From assembly GCA_020029455.1 (NCBI GenBank), contig JAIBJH010000155.1:1-6531 (forward strand): DNA of 6,531 bases, read 5' to 3'. Position numbers and translations under genes: made by a program. This DNA comes from Hyphomicrobiales bacterium (GTDB lineage Bacteria > Pseudomonadota > Alphaproteobacteria > Rhizobiales > Aestuariivirgaceae). Each line of letters begins with the position of its first letter. Within the stretch, counting starts at the first letter, position 1. A model generated the notes under the pieces. The model did not search any database, had not been told where the DNA came from, and saw only the letters and a list, made by a program, of their open reading frames with translations. Below are positions 1 to 5,183 of this stretch, in pieces.

Positions 1-384
1 GAAGTTGAAGATGTGCTGACAGGACCTGGCCTTCTCCTGCTCTACAGGGCGATTGCGGAGAAGCCGAAATATGAAAAGCCGGAACAGGTGCTGCAGGCTG
101 CTCTCAAGGGCGGTGATGCGGCGGCAGAAAAAACCCTCGATCATTTCATGACATTCCTGGCGCGGCTTGCTGGCGATGCCGCCATGGCCCTGCAGGCGCG
201 GGGCGGCGTCTATCTTGCAGGCGGCATTGCGCCTTCCATCGCGGAGCGGCTGAAGCAGCCTAAATACCGTGCCATCTTTGAAGACAAGGGGCGCATTGCA
301 GATGTAATGAAGCCCATTCCGTGGTTCGTGATAACCGATCCACTGCCGGCCTTCAAAGGCTGCGCGGCAGCCCTTAATGCGTGA
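1..384 (+). CDS. glk: Glucokinase, C-terminal part (5' end outside window)
   Basis: This is the last 127 codons of an ATP-dependent glucokinase, which phosphorylates cytosolic glucose to glucose-6-phosphate. The frame is open from base 1 to the TGA at 382-384, so the start and the N-terminal ATP-binding and glucose-binding parts are outside the window. It aligns by eye with the C-terminal third of E. coli Glk: TGPGLLLLYRAI near the left edge, the glycine-rich GGVYLAGGIAP segment (the second nucleotide-binding part of the sugar-kinase fold), then FEDKGR and a DPLPAFKGCAAAL ending typical of the Glk (PF02685) family rather than the ROK family. The GTG at position 13 is internal, not a start. 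The stop overlaps the proposed pncA start by 4 nt, so it is probably the upstream gene of an operon with pncA and the DMT transporter. Confidence 0.95.
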   Translation, partial: EVEDVLTGPGLLLLYRAIAEKPKYEKPEQVLQAALKGGDAAAEKTLDHFMTFLARLAGDAAMALQARGGVYLAGGIAPSIAERLKQPKYRAIFEDKGRIADVMKPIPWFVITDPLPAFKGCAAALNA

Positions 385-995
385 GTTTCGTCATGGATGA
401 CACACATATCCTCCTGGTCGTTGACATACAGAACGACTTCTGCCCCGGCGGCAGCCTTGCGGTTGGTGGCGGTGATGAAATCGTGCCGCTCATCAACAGC
501 ATTGCCAAAGACTTCAGCCACGTGGTGCTGACGCAGGACTGGCATCCGGCGGATCATTCCTCATTTGCTTCGCAGCATCCCGGGGCCGCGCCCTTCACGC
601 AATTCCAGATGTATTACGGGCCGCAGACGCTTTGGCCAGATCATTGCGTAATGGGAACCCGTGGCGCTGAGTTCCATGCAAGCCTCGATGTTCCCAATGT
701 TGAGATGATCATCCGCAAGGGCTACCGCAAGGCTGTCGACAGTTATTCGGCCTTTTTTGAAAACGACCACCGCACGCCCACGGGATTGATCGGCTATCTC
801 AAGGAACGCGGGTTCAGCCATCTCACTATCGTGGGGCTCGCCTTTGATTATTGCGTGCGCTACTCGGCGGAGGACGCCAAGATTCTCGGCTTCGATGTCA
901 CCGTGATCGAGCGCGCCACGCGCGCCATCGATCTTGGCGGCACGGCGGAGGCCACGCGCCAGAGCTTCACCACACGCGGCATTCACCTGACATGA
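381..995 (+). CDS. pncA: Nicotinamidase PncA
   Basis: Cytosolic nicotinamidase (isochorismatase-like hydrolase fold), which deamidates nicotinamide to nicotinate for the Preiss-Handler route of NAD salvage. It has 204 residues from GTG381, close to the usual 200-215. The expected catalytic triad is present: Asp15 (VVDIQNDFCPGG), Lys113 (IIRKGY) and Cys158 (FDYCVR). The metal-site residues are Asp53, His55 and His59 (QDWHPADH) plus His88 (WPDHCV). VDSYSAFF at 119-126 is also diagnostic. One oddity is Phe155 in GLAFDYCV, where E. coli and M. tuberculosis PncA have Thr. Start choice: GTG381 gives a GTGA overlap with the glk stop but has no Shine-Dalgarno; in-frame ATG393 would put the catalytic Asp at residue 11, as in E. 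coli, and also lacks a clear one. GTG381 is preferred for its overlap, with moderate certainty. The downstream gene overlaps by ATGA. Confidence 0.95.
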   Translation: MSFVMDDTHILLVVDIQNDFCPGGSLAVGGGDEIVPLINSIAKDFSHVVLTQDWHPADHSSFASQHPGAAPFTQFQMYYGPQTLWPDHCVMGTRGAEFHASLDVPNVEMIIRKGYRKAVDSYSAFFENDHRTPTGLIGYLKERGFSHLTIVGLAFDYCVRYSAEDAKILGFDVTVIERATRAIDLGGTAEATRQSFTTRGIHLT

Positions 996-1876
996 CGAAG
1001 GAACTGCGGGGCATTCTCTTCATGTGCCTCGCCATGCTGCTCTTCACCGGGCTCGATACTTCGGCGAAGCTTGTGACGCGCGATCTGGCGCCTTGGGTTG
1101 CAGTGTTCTTCCGCCATGCGGTGGCACTCTTGCTAGGATTGGCCATTCTGCTTGCGCGAAAGGGCGTGAGTGGCATCATGACCCGCCATCCCGGCCTACA
1201 GGGCATACGTGGGCTTTTGCTGACGGGCTCCACCATCTGCAACTTCATCGCCATGCAGCATCTGCAATTGGCGCAGACAGCGGCGATCTTCTTCACCATT
1301 CCGCTGCTTGTCTCTGCGCTTTCCGTTCCCCTGCTGGGAGAGCATGTGGGCTGGCGGCGCTGGCTTGCGGTGATTGTGGGATTTCTTGGTGTGATCGTCA
1401 TTATGCGGCCTGGAACCACGAACTTTCACTGGGCCATGTTCTTTTCGCTTGCCGCGGCGCTGCAGGGCGCGCTCTACAATATCGCCACGCGAAAGGTGGG
1501 CGGCCATGACTCGGCGGAAACATCGCTGTTCTACGTGGCGCTGGTGGGAAGTCTTGCCTCCATCATTCCGGCAGGCCTCGACTGGACCATGCCGCGGGGC
1601 TGGCAATGGATGCTGCTTTTCTCCATGGGGATTTTTGGCACCATCGGACACTTTCTGCTGATTGAAGGCCACCGGCTTGCACCAGCGTCCAGGCTTGCGC
1701 CCTTCATCTATTCGCAAATTATCTGGATGACGCTGTCGGGGTTCGTTGTGTTCGGCGATGTGCCTGACCGCTGGACTCTCGCAGGTGCCGCCATTGTTGT
1801 GGCGTCAGGTCTCTATCTGTTGCAGCGCGAGCGCATCAAAGGAAAGACGGAGGCCGTGGCTGCGCCTAACGATTAG
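992..1876 (+). CDS. EamA/DMT-superfamily transporter (first)
   Basis: An inner-membrane protein of 294 residues with the ten-helix, two-repeat layout of the drug/metabolite transporter superfamily (EamA, PF00892). Repeat 1 spans about residues 8-137, beginning GILFMCLAMLLFTGLDTSAK and ending with LLGEHVGWRRWLAVIVGFLG. Repeat 2 spans about 148-280 and ends FGDVPDRWTLAGAAIVVASG, so both repeats show the family's short acidic turn before the last helix. A charged cytoplasmic tail follows (RERIKGKTEA). The substrate cannot be told from sequence; family members export amino acids, nucleosides or other metabolites. ATG992 overlaps the pncA stop as ATGA; the frame stays open upstream to about 851, but that part lies inside pncA and is not membrane-like. 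No Shine-Dalgarno is visible, so coupling to pncA translation is likely. The TAG stop lies at the edge of the hairpin element that follows. Confidence 0.9.
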   Translation: MTKELRGILFMCLAMLLFTGLDTSAKLVTRDLAPWVAVFFRHAVALLLGLAILLARKGVSGIMTRHPGLQGIRGLLLTGSTICNFIAMQHLQLAQTAAIFFTIPLLVSALSVPLLGEHVGWRRWLAVIVGFLGVIVIMRPGTTNFHWAMFFSLAAALQGALYNIATRKVGGHDSAETSLFYVALVGSLASIIPAGLDWTMPRGWQWMLLFSMGIFGTIGHFLLIEGHRLAPASRLAPFIYSQIIWMTLSGFVVFGDVPDRWTLAGAAIVVASGLYLLQRERIKGKTEAVAAPND

Positions 1877-1923
1877 AGCAAATTCCACCAGGACGGACTC
1901 GTCTTGGCGACAAGAATTTGCTC
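1876..1923. other. Long hairpin 1 (possible terminator or mRNA 3'-end structure)
   Basis: A perfect 10-bp outer stem pairs 1876-1885 (GAGCAAATTC) with 1914-1923 (GAATTTGCTC). After an unequal internal loop (2 nt against 6 nt), an 8-bp inner stem pairs 1888-1895 (CCAGGACG) with 1900-1907 (CGTCTTGG), with one G-T wobble, around the 4-nt loop GACT. The structure begins at the last base of the rightward transporter's stop codon. No T-run follows, so a classical intrinsic terminator is not supported; protection of the mRNA 3' end or a repeat origin fits as well. Confidence 0.7.
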
Positions 1924-1938
1924 CAACATATTAGCTTG

Positions 1939-1986
1939 GCGCGAATTCTTTTCGGCCACGTGATTTCATGTGGCCGGAAAGCGCGC
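1939..1986. other. Long hairpin 2 (possible terminator or mRNA 3'-end structure)
   Basis: Positions 1948-1962 pair with 1967-1981 to give a 15-bp stem with two G-T wobbles and the 4-nt loop ATTT. A 4-nt bulge (AATT, 1944-1947) then separates it from a further 5-bp GC-only stem pairing 1939-1943 with 1982-1986. Twenty base pairs in 48 nt is far beyond chance. It abuts the stop codon of the leftward transporter gene. There is no flanking T-run on either strand. Confidence 0.75.
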
Positions 1987-2852
1987 TAGCTGGGCCAGCC
2001 CAATATGCCGACACCGGCAACGATCATGGCAATGCCAAGCCATTGCCCAAGCGCCACGCGCTCCTTGAGGAAGATCATGGCAAGTAGAGTGGCCAATGCG
2101 CCATAACTTGAGATCGCCATGGCCCCCAGTTCCCTGCCCGGATAGAAGGCCGAGACATTGATGCTGGTGACGGCGATGACATCCATGGCGCCCATGGAGG
2201 TTGCGGCGAGCCATTGCTTGCTGGAAAGGACTTTCACTGCGCTGACTTCCTTCAGCATCAGCAGTGCAAGGATCGCAGCGGCGGGCATGCGCGAAAGGAA
2301 TGTGGTTTCATACTCACCGAGCCCTGGCGTTGCGGCCTGGCCCAGCACCACGGCTGCGGCGAAACCTAACACTGCAACCACAGAGCTGATGATGACAGTC
2401 GGCACCTTGCCTTTCGGCACGGCGGCAAGGCCGCCATCGCTGGGGCCGGCACGGCCGACAATCACTGCGCCAAGGATGATCAGGATTACGGCGAGCCATT
2501 GCGGAACCGACGGCGAGAGACCGTGGAGGAAGCCCCAAAGCACGATCAGGGCGGGGTAGCCCGCCGTGAAGGGGCCCACGATGGAGACGGGGGCCAGGCT
2601 GAAGGCCTTGAGCAGGCCACCCAAGGCTGCCGCATAGACAACACCCATGGCAAGGGCGAGGGAGATCGAATGCCAATCGGCACCCCAGATCCGGCCGCGC
2701 CACAGGATGATGGCGGCAAGCAGCACCGCTCCTGACACAACCACCCAAAAGGCTACCCGGAAGGGGCCGATGCTTGGTGCATAGACGCGGGCCACAAGGT
2801 CATGGACGGACCAGCACAGGGCGGCGACAAGACCGAGAAGGAGGGCAATCAT
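1986..2852 (-). CDS. EamA/DMT-superfamily transporter (second)
   Basis: A second ten-helix DMT/EamA-type inner-membrane protein, 288 residues from ATG2852. The first helix starts at once (MIALLLGLVAALCWSVHDL). Repeat 1 ends with SPSVPQWLAVILIILGAVIV at about 115-134; a polar loop with GRAGPSDGG follows; repeat 2 ends KERVALGQWLGIAMIVAGVG near the C-terminus, the usual EamA final-helix pattern. Substrate is unknown. It is clearly different from the transporter at 992-1876, sharing only the fold, so it is not a recent duplicate. The frame extends upstream to ATGs at 2876 and 2903, which would add 8 or 17 proline/arginine-rich residues before helix 1. ATG2852 is preferred because the membrane helix then begins at residue 2 and GGGAAG lies just upstream, though only 2 nt away. 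It is divergent from sdaA and converges on the first transporter. Confidence 0.88.
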   Translation of the reverse strand: MIALLLGLVAALCWSVHDLVARVYAPSIGPFRVAFWVVVSGAVLLAAIILWRGRIWGADWHSISLALAMGVVYAAALGGLLKAFSLAPVSIVGPFTAGYPALIVLWGFLHGLSPSVPQWLAVILIILGAVIVGRAGPSDGGLAAVPKGKVPTVIISSVVAVLGFAAAVVLGQAATPGLGEYETTFLSRMPAAAILALLMLKEVSAVKVLSSKQWLAATSMGAMDVIAVTSINVSAFYPGRELGAMAISSYGALATLLAMIFLKERVALGQWLGIAMIVAGVGILGWPS

Positions 2853-2923
2853 GGCTTCCCGGCTAGCATGGCGCATTCGGCCCGGCCATGGCGGGAGCGG
2901 CATGTTACGGTATGGAAGCCATG
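2850..2923. repeat. Spaced inverted repeat in the divergent start region
   Basis: The 10-mer GGAAGCCATG occurs on the plus strand at 2914-2923, just upstream of the sdaA ribosome-binding site, and on the minus strand at 2859-2850, where its ATG is the proposed start codon of the transporter gene. A second overlapping 10-mer pair, CTAGCATGGC at 2863-2872 and GCCATGCTAG at 2918-2927, shares the right arm. The two pairings exclude each other. It could be a shared operator or only chance; nothing identifies a regulator. Confidence 0.3.
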
Positions 2924-2925
2924 CT

Positions 2926-2929
2926 AGGA
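2926..2929 (+). promoter_or_regulatory. Ribosome-binding site of sdaA
   Basis: AGGA lies 7 nt before ATG2937 and is the only plausible Shine-Dalgarno near the start. It supports this ATG, which also gives the family's canonical N-terminus. Confidence 0.65.
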
Positions 2930-2936
2930 TTACCCC

Positions 2937-4289
2937 ATGTTTCTTTCTGTCTTTGATCTGTTCAAGATCGGCATCGGACCTTCGAGTTCACACACTGTGG
3001 GGCCTATGGTGGCGGCGCGGCGCTTTCTTGAAGGCTTGAAGGGGAAAGACGGGCACATTCGAGTGACGCTCTATGGCTCGCTTGCCTTCACGGGCAAGGG
3101 ACACGGCACGGACCGGGCCGTGGTGTTGGGACTTGCGGGTGAAACGCCACAGGACATTGACCCGGAAAAAATCGATCCAGTATTGGCTGGAATGGCTGCA
3201 AAGAAGAAGGCCGGTTCCTTCGATTTTGATCCGGCAAGCGATGTGATCTTCGACTTTGGCCCGGCGCTGAAAGGCCATGCCAATGGCATGATGTTCCGGC
3301 TGGAGCGCGGTGGGAAAGTGATTGCCGAGGAAACCTACTTCTCCATAGGCGGAGGCTTTGTGCAAACAGCCGCCGAGCGCGAGGCGTCATTAGCCGCGAA
3401 AGATGACAAGCCAGAGATCGCCGTGCCCTATCCCTTTGCTGATGCGGAAGCGATGCTTTCCATGGGCAAAGCCTCGGGAAAATCCATTGTTGAAATGAAG
3501 CGTGCCAATGAGTCCGTTGTGCATGGCGCAAGCCTTGATGCGAAGCTCGATCAAGTCTGGGCTGTTATGGACAGTTGCATGAAGCGTGGACTTTCCGCGC
3601 AGGGCATTCTGCCCGGTGGATTGAAAGTCAAACGCCGCGCCGCCGATGTGCTCGCAAAACTCAGGGCCGAGCAGGGCTCCAACTCGGTGCAGCCGCATCG
3701 CGTGATGGATTTCCTTTCCGTCTATGCCATGGCCATCAATGAAGAAAATGCGGCGGGCGGCAAAGTGGTGACGGCGCCCACCAATGGCGCGGCGGGCGTG
3801 GTTCCCGCTGTCATCCGCTATTATCTCGACCATTGTGTGGGTGCCAACGCGGAAGGCGTGCGCACATTCCTTCTCGCTGCAGCTGCTATCGGTGGCATCA
3901 TCAAGCACAACGCCTCGATCTCTGGCGCGGAAGTGGGATGCCAAGGCGAGGTGGGTTCGGCCTCGGCCATGGCGGCGGCAGGATTGTGCTCGGCATTGGG
4001 CGGCAGCAATGAGCAGGTGGAAAATGCCGCCGAGATTGCGCTGGAACACCATCTTGGCATGACCTGCGACCCGGTTGGCGGGCTCGTGCAGGTGCCCTGC
4101 ATCGAACGCAATGCATTCGGCGCCGTGAAGGCCGTCACTGCGGCATCACTGGCGCTGCGGGGCGATGGCACCCATCTTGTGCATCTCGACACCTGCATCG
4201 AAACCATGCGGCAGACGGGCGTCGACATGAGCGAACGTTACAAGGAAACCTCGACCGGCGGCCTCGCGGTCAATGTGGTGGAGTGTTGA
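2937..4289 (+). CDS. sdaA: L-serine ammonia-lyase, single-chain iron-sulfur type
   Basis: A cytosolic, oxygen-sensitive [4Fe-4S] L-serine dehydratase that converts L-serine to pyruvate and ammonia. It has 450 residues, against 454 in E. coli SdaA. The beta domain (about 1-155) starts with the diagnostic SVFDLFKIGIGPSSSHTVGP; the alpha domain (about 180-445) contains ENAAGGKVVTAPTNGAAG, HNASISGAEVGCQGEVGSAS and GMTCDPVGGLVQVPC. The three cluster cysteines are Cys335, Cys377 and Cys388. Their spacing (42 and 11) equals that of Cys343, Cys385 and Cys396 in the Legionella enzyme. The last residue is Cys450, also offset by exactly 8 from Legionella Cys458, which occupies the fourth iron site as an inhibitory tail. 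The gene stands alone, divergent from the transporter at 1986-2852; its stop is 4 nt from the stop of the convergent DUF1697 gene. ATG2937 has an AGGA site 7 nt upstream. Confidence 0.97.
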   Translation: MFLSVFDLFKIGIGPSSSHTVGPMVAARRFLEGLKGKDGHIRVTLYGSLAFTGKGHGTDRAVVLGLAGETPQDIDPEKIDPVLAGMAAKKKAGSFDFDPASDVIFDFGPALKGHANGMMFRLERGGKVIAEETYFSIGGGFVQTAAEREASLAAKDDKPEIAVPYPFADAEAMLSMGKASGKSIVEMKRANESVVHGASLDAKLDQVWAVMDSCMKRGLSAQGILPGGLKVKRRAADVLAKLRAEQGSNSVQPHRVMDFLSVYAMAINEENAAGGKVVTAPTNGAAGVVPAVIRYYLDHCVGANAEGVRTFLLAAAAIGGIIKHNASISGAEVGCQGEVGSASAMAAAGLCSALGGSNEQVENAAEIALEHHLGMTCDPVGGLVQVPCIERNAFGAVKAVTAASLALRGDGTHLVHLDTCIETMRQTGVDMSERYKETSTGGLAVNVVEC

Positions 4290-4292
4290 TCT

Positions 4293-4308
4293 CTCACTCC
4301 TGAGTGAG
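4293..4308. other. Short palindrome at the sdaA / DUF1697 convergent junction
   Basis: CTCACTC (4293-4299) and GAGTGAG (4302-4308) form a perfect 7-bp inverted repeat around CT. In RNA it would give a 6-bp stem with a 4-nt loop. It straddles the stop codon of the leftward gene and lies just past the sdaA stop. It is too short and lacks a T-run to be called a terminator with confidence. Confidence 0.3.
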
Positions 4309-4848
4309 CAGGCGGGCAATCCCCAGCATGGTGTTCCAGTTCCGAGATGTACCAATGCCGTTGAGGCGGGCCGACACCTTGCCATGGAGGGATGAGCCAG
4401 CATTTTCCATGGGCACATAGTACCAGACGTGCCCATCAACGATGGCAAGCCTTTCGCCAACCCCTGGCGCGGCGCGCAGCAGTTTTGTCCGTTCCGCGCC
4501 GAGCTTTTCACGCATGATCTTGATCGCGACGCGGCTGCCATCCTTGGCGGCAAGCCTTGGCCATGGATTCTGGGGCAACAAACCAAGAAATTCCTCGCGT
4601 GACTTGACGATGAAGTCGATCTTCTTGCCAAAGCGGCGCTGAAAAGCTTCTTCCAGTTTAAGTTCGACCGCTGAAACCGCCTGTTTCTTAGCCTCAAACA
4701 CCACGTTGCCCGAAGAGATATAAGGCCGTGGATTCCGGTAGCCGCAATCCGAGACGATTTCCTTCAATGCTTCATTGGTGACGCGAAGACCTTTGCCGAT
4801 CACGATGCTATAAAGCAGGCCGACATAGACTTCGCTCACCGCACTCAA
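4294..4848 (-). CDS. DUF1697 family protein
   Basis: A predicted soluble protein of 184 residues in the DUF1697 family (PF08002), whose biochemical function is unknown. Recognisable features are PRPYISSGNVVFEA at about 40-53, matching the family's YIxSGNVVF block; an FGKKIDFIVKSREEF segment at about 73-87; NPWP at 93-96; and a C-terminal TSRNWNTMLGIARLL, matching the family's T-x-RNWNT ending. The usual N-terminal RGINVGG motif is replaced by LLYSIVIGKG, as I recall from an alphaproteobacterial subgroup. There is no ATG: the start is TTG4848, which overlaps the preceding gene's stop as TTGA and has GAGGA 9 nt upstream. GTG4839 is the fallback. It is the last gene of a leftward cluster after pgi and the small membrane protein. 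Confidence 0.85.
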   Translation of the reverse strand: MSAVSEVYVGLLYSIVIGKGLRVTNEALKEIVSDCGYRNPRPYISSGNVVFEAKKQAVSAVELKLEEAFQRRFGKKIDFIVKSREEFLGLLPQNPWPRLAAKDGSRVAIKIMREKLGAERTKLLRAAPGVGERLAIVDGHVWYYVPMENAGSSLHGKVSARLNGIGTSRNWNTMLGIARLLTQE

Positions 4849-5183
4849 CGTTCACTGTCCTCAATGTGGAAACGGTGCAGCATGCGGTGAAATAGCGGCG
4901 CGAGGACAATGCCTGCCACGGCAAAGAAGAGCAGGCCACAGATCAGGGCGTAGATACCCTCGAAGATTTGACCCGCCGGCGTATCCAGCTTGTCGAGCGG
5001 ACCCATGCCGGAAAGGATCATGGCAGCATTGGCGAAGGCCTGTGCCATCTCCATCGTGCCAAAATAAGCGTAGCCCACCATTCCAACGATCAGTGCAAGG
5101 GTGACAATCAGGCATCCCACGGCCAAGCTTCGTCCAAGCCGCACGGCCAGGACAGTGTTGCTGGCGAGTTTTTGCCGGGTCAT
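4845..5183 (-). CDS. Small two-helix membrane protein, hypothetical
   Basis: A 112-residue membrane protein of unknown function. After a basic N-terminus (MTRQK, then R15 and R18) comes a first transmembrane helix at about 19-41. A short semi-hydrophobic stretch at about 46-60 leads into GMGPLDKLDT (59-68), and a second helix runs at about 72-97. The tail is HRMLHRFHIEDSER, charged and probably cytoplasmic. The order helix, short loop helix with a conserved-looking GMGP-LD turn, helix recalls the pore unit of small ion channels, but there is no TVGYG-type filter, so channel function is only speculation. Similar short proteins with a GMGP-D motif and an HRFH-acidic tail occur, as I recall, in many proteobacteria as uncharacterised proteins. 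The start ATG5183 overlaps the pgi stop as ATGA, with no Shine-Dalgarno; the stop overlaps the DUF1697 start. Confidence 0.75.
   Translation of the reverse strand: MTRQKLASNTVLAVRLGRSLAVGCLIVTLALIVGMVGYAYFGTMEMAQAFANAAMILSGMGPLDKLDTPAGQIFEGIYALICGLLFFAVAGIVLAPLFHRMLHRFHIEDSER
4858..4862 (-). promoter_or_regulatory. Ribosome-binding site of the DUF1697 gene
   Basis: Read on the minus strand, GAGGA ends 9 nt before the TTG at 4848-4846. It lies inside the last codons of the upstream gene and decides for the rare TTG over GTG4839, from which it would be 18 nt away. Confidence 0.6.

Larger units (their letters stand above)
1873..1989. repeat. Two-hairpin intergenic element between convergent genes (probable dispersed repeat)
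   Basis: The space between the two convergent transporter genes is almost wholly taken up by two successive long inverted repeats (1876-1923 and 1939-1986). The left arms of the two hairpins are related: GAGCAAATTC at 1876-1885 and GCGCGAATTC at 1939-1948 match at 8 of 10 bases. The edges are mirror-like, TTAGAGC at the left and, on the opposite strand, CTAGCGC at the right, and each carries the TAG stop of the gene entering it. From memory, elements with a TTAGAGC..AATTC beginning and a GGAAA..GCGCTAG end are scattered through Hyphomicrobiales genomes. That resemblance is unverified, so the repeat call is an inference while the hairpins themselves are read directly. It could equally act as a bidirectional terminator. 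Confidence 0.6.

Noticed and set aside
851..991. N-terminal extension of the first DMT transporter
   Set aside because: The extra 47 residues are arginine/histidine-rich, lie within pncA in another frame, and the family N-terminus begins right after ATG992.
1877..1985. Riboswitch or small RNA gene in the largest intergenic gap
   Set aside because: It lies between two gene 3' ends, not in a 5' leader, and the two simple hairpins match no riboswitch architecture I recognise.
992..2852. The two DMT transporters as an inverted duplication or one paired transporter
   Set aside because: Apart from generic EamA patterns their sequences differ throughout, and they are full-length ten-helix proteins transcribed in opposite directions, so neither recent duplication nor a small paired system is supported.
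2853..2903. Longer start of the second DMT transporter at 2876 or 2903
   Set aside because: Neither ATG has a visible Shine-Dalgarno, and the added residues are proline/arginine-rich and precede the first membrane helix. Kept as alternatives in the gene entry but not chosen.
2925..2930. TAGGAT as a -10 box giving a leaderless sdaA transcript
   Set aside because: The same bases contain a well-placed AGGA ribosome-binding site, and no good -35 box lies at the right distance.
3390..4052. A 220-codon open frame on the minus strand opposite sdaA
   Set aside because: It is fully inside a strongly supported gene, its translation is rich in His, Arg and Cys with no recognisable domain, and it follows from G+C-rich codon bias.
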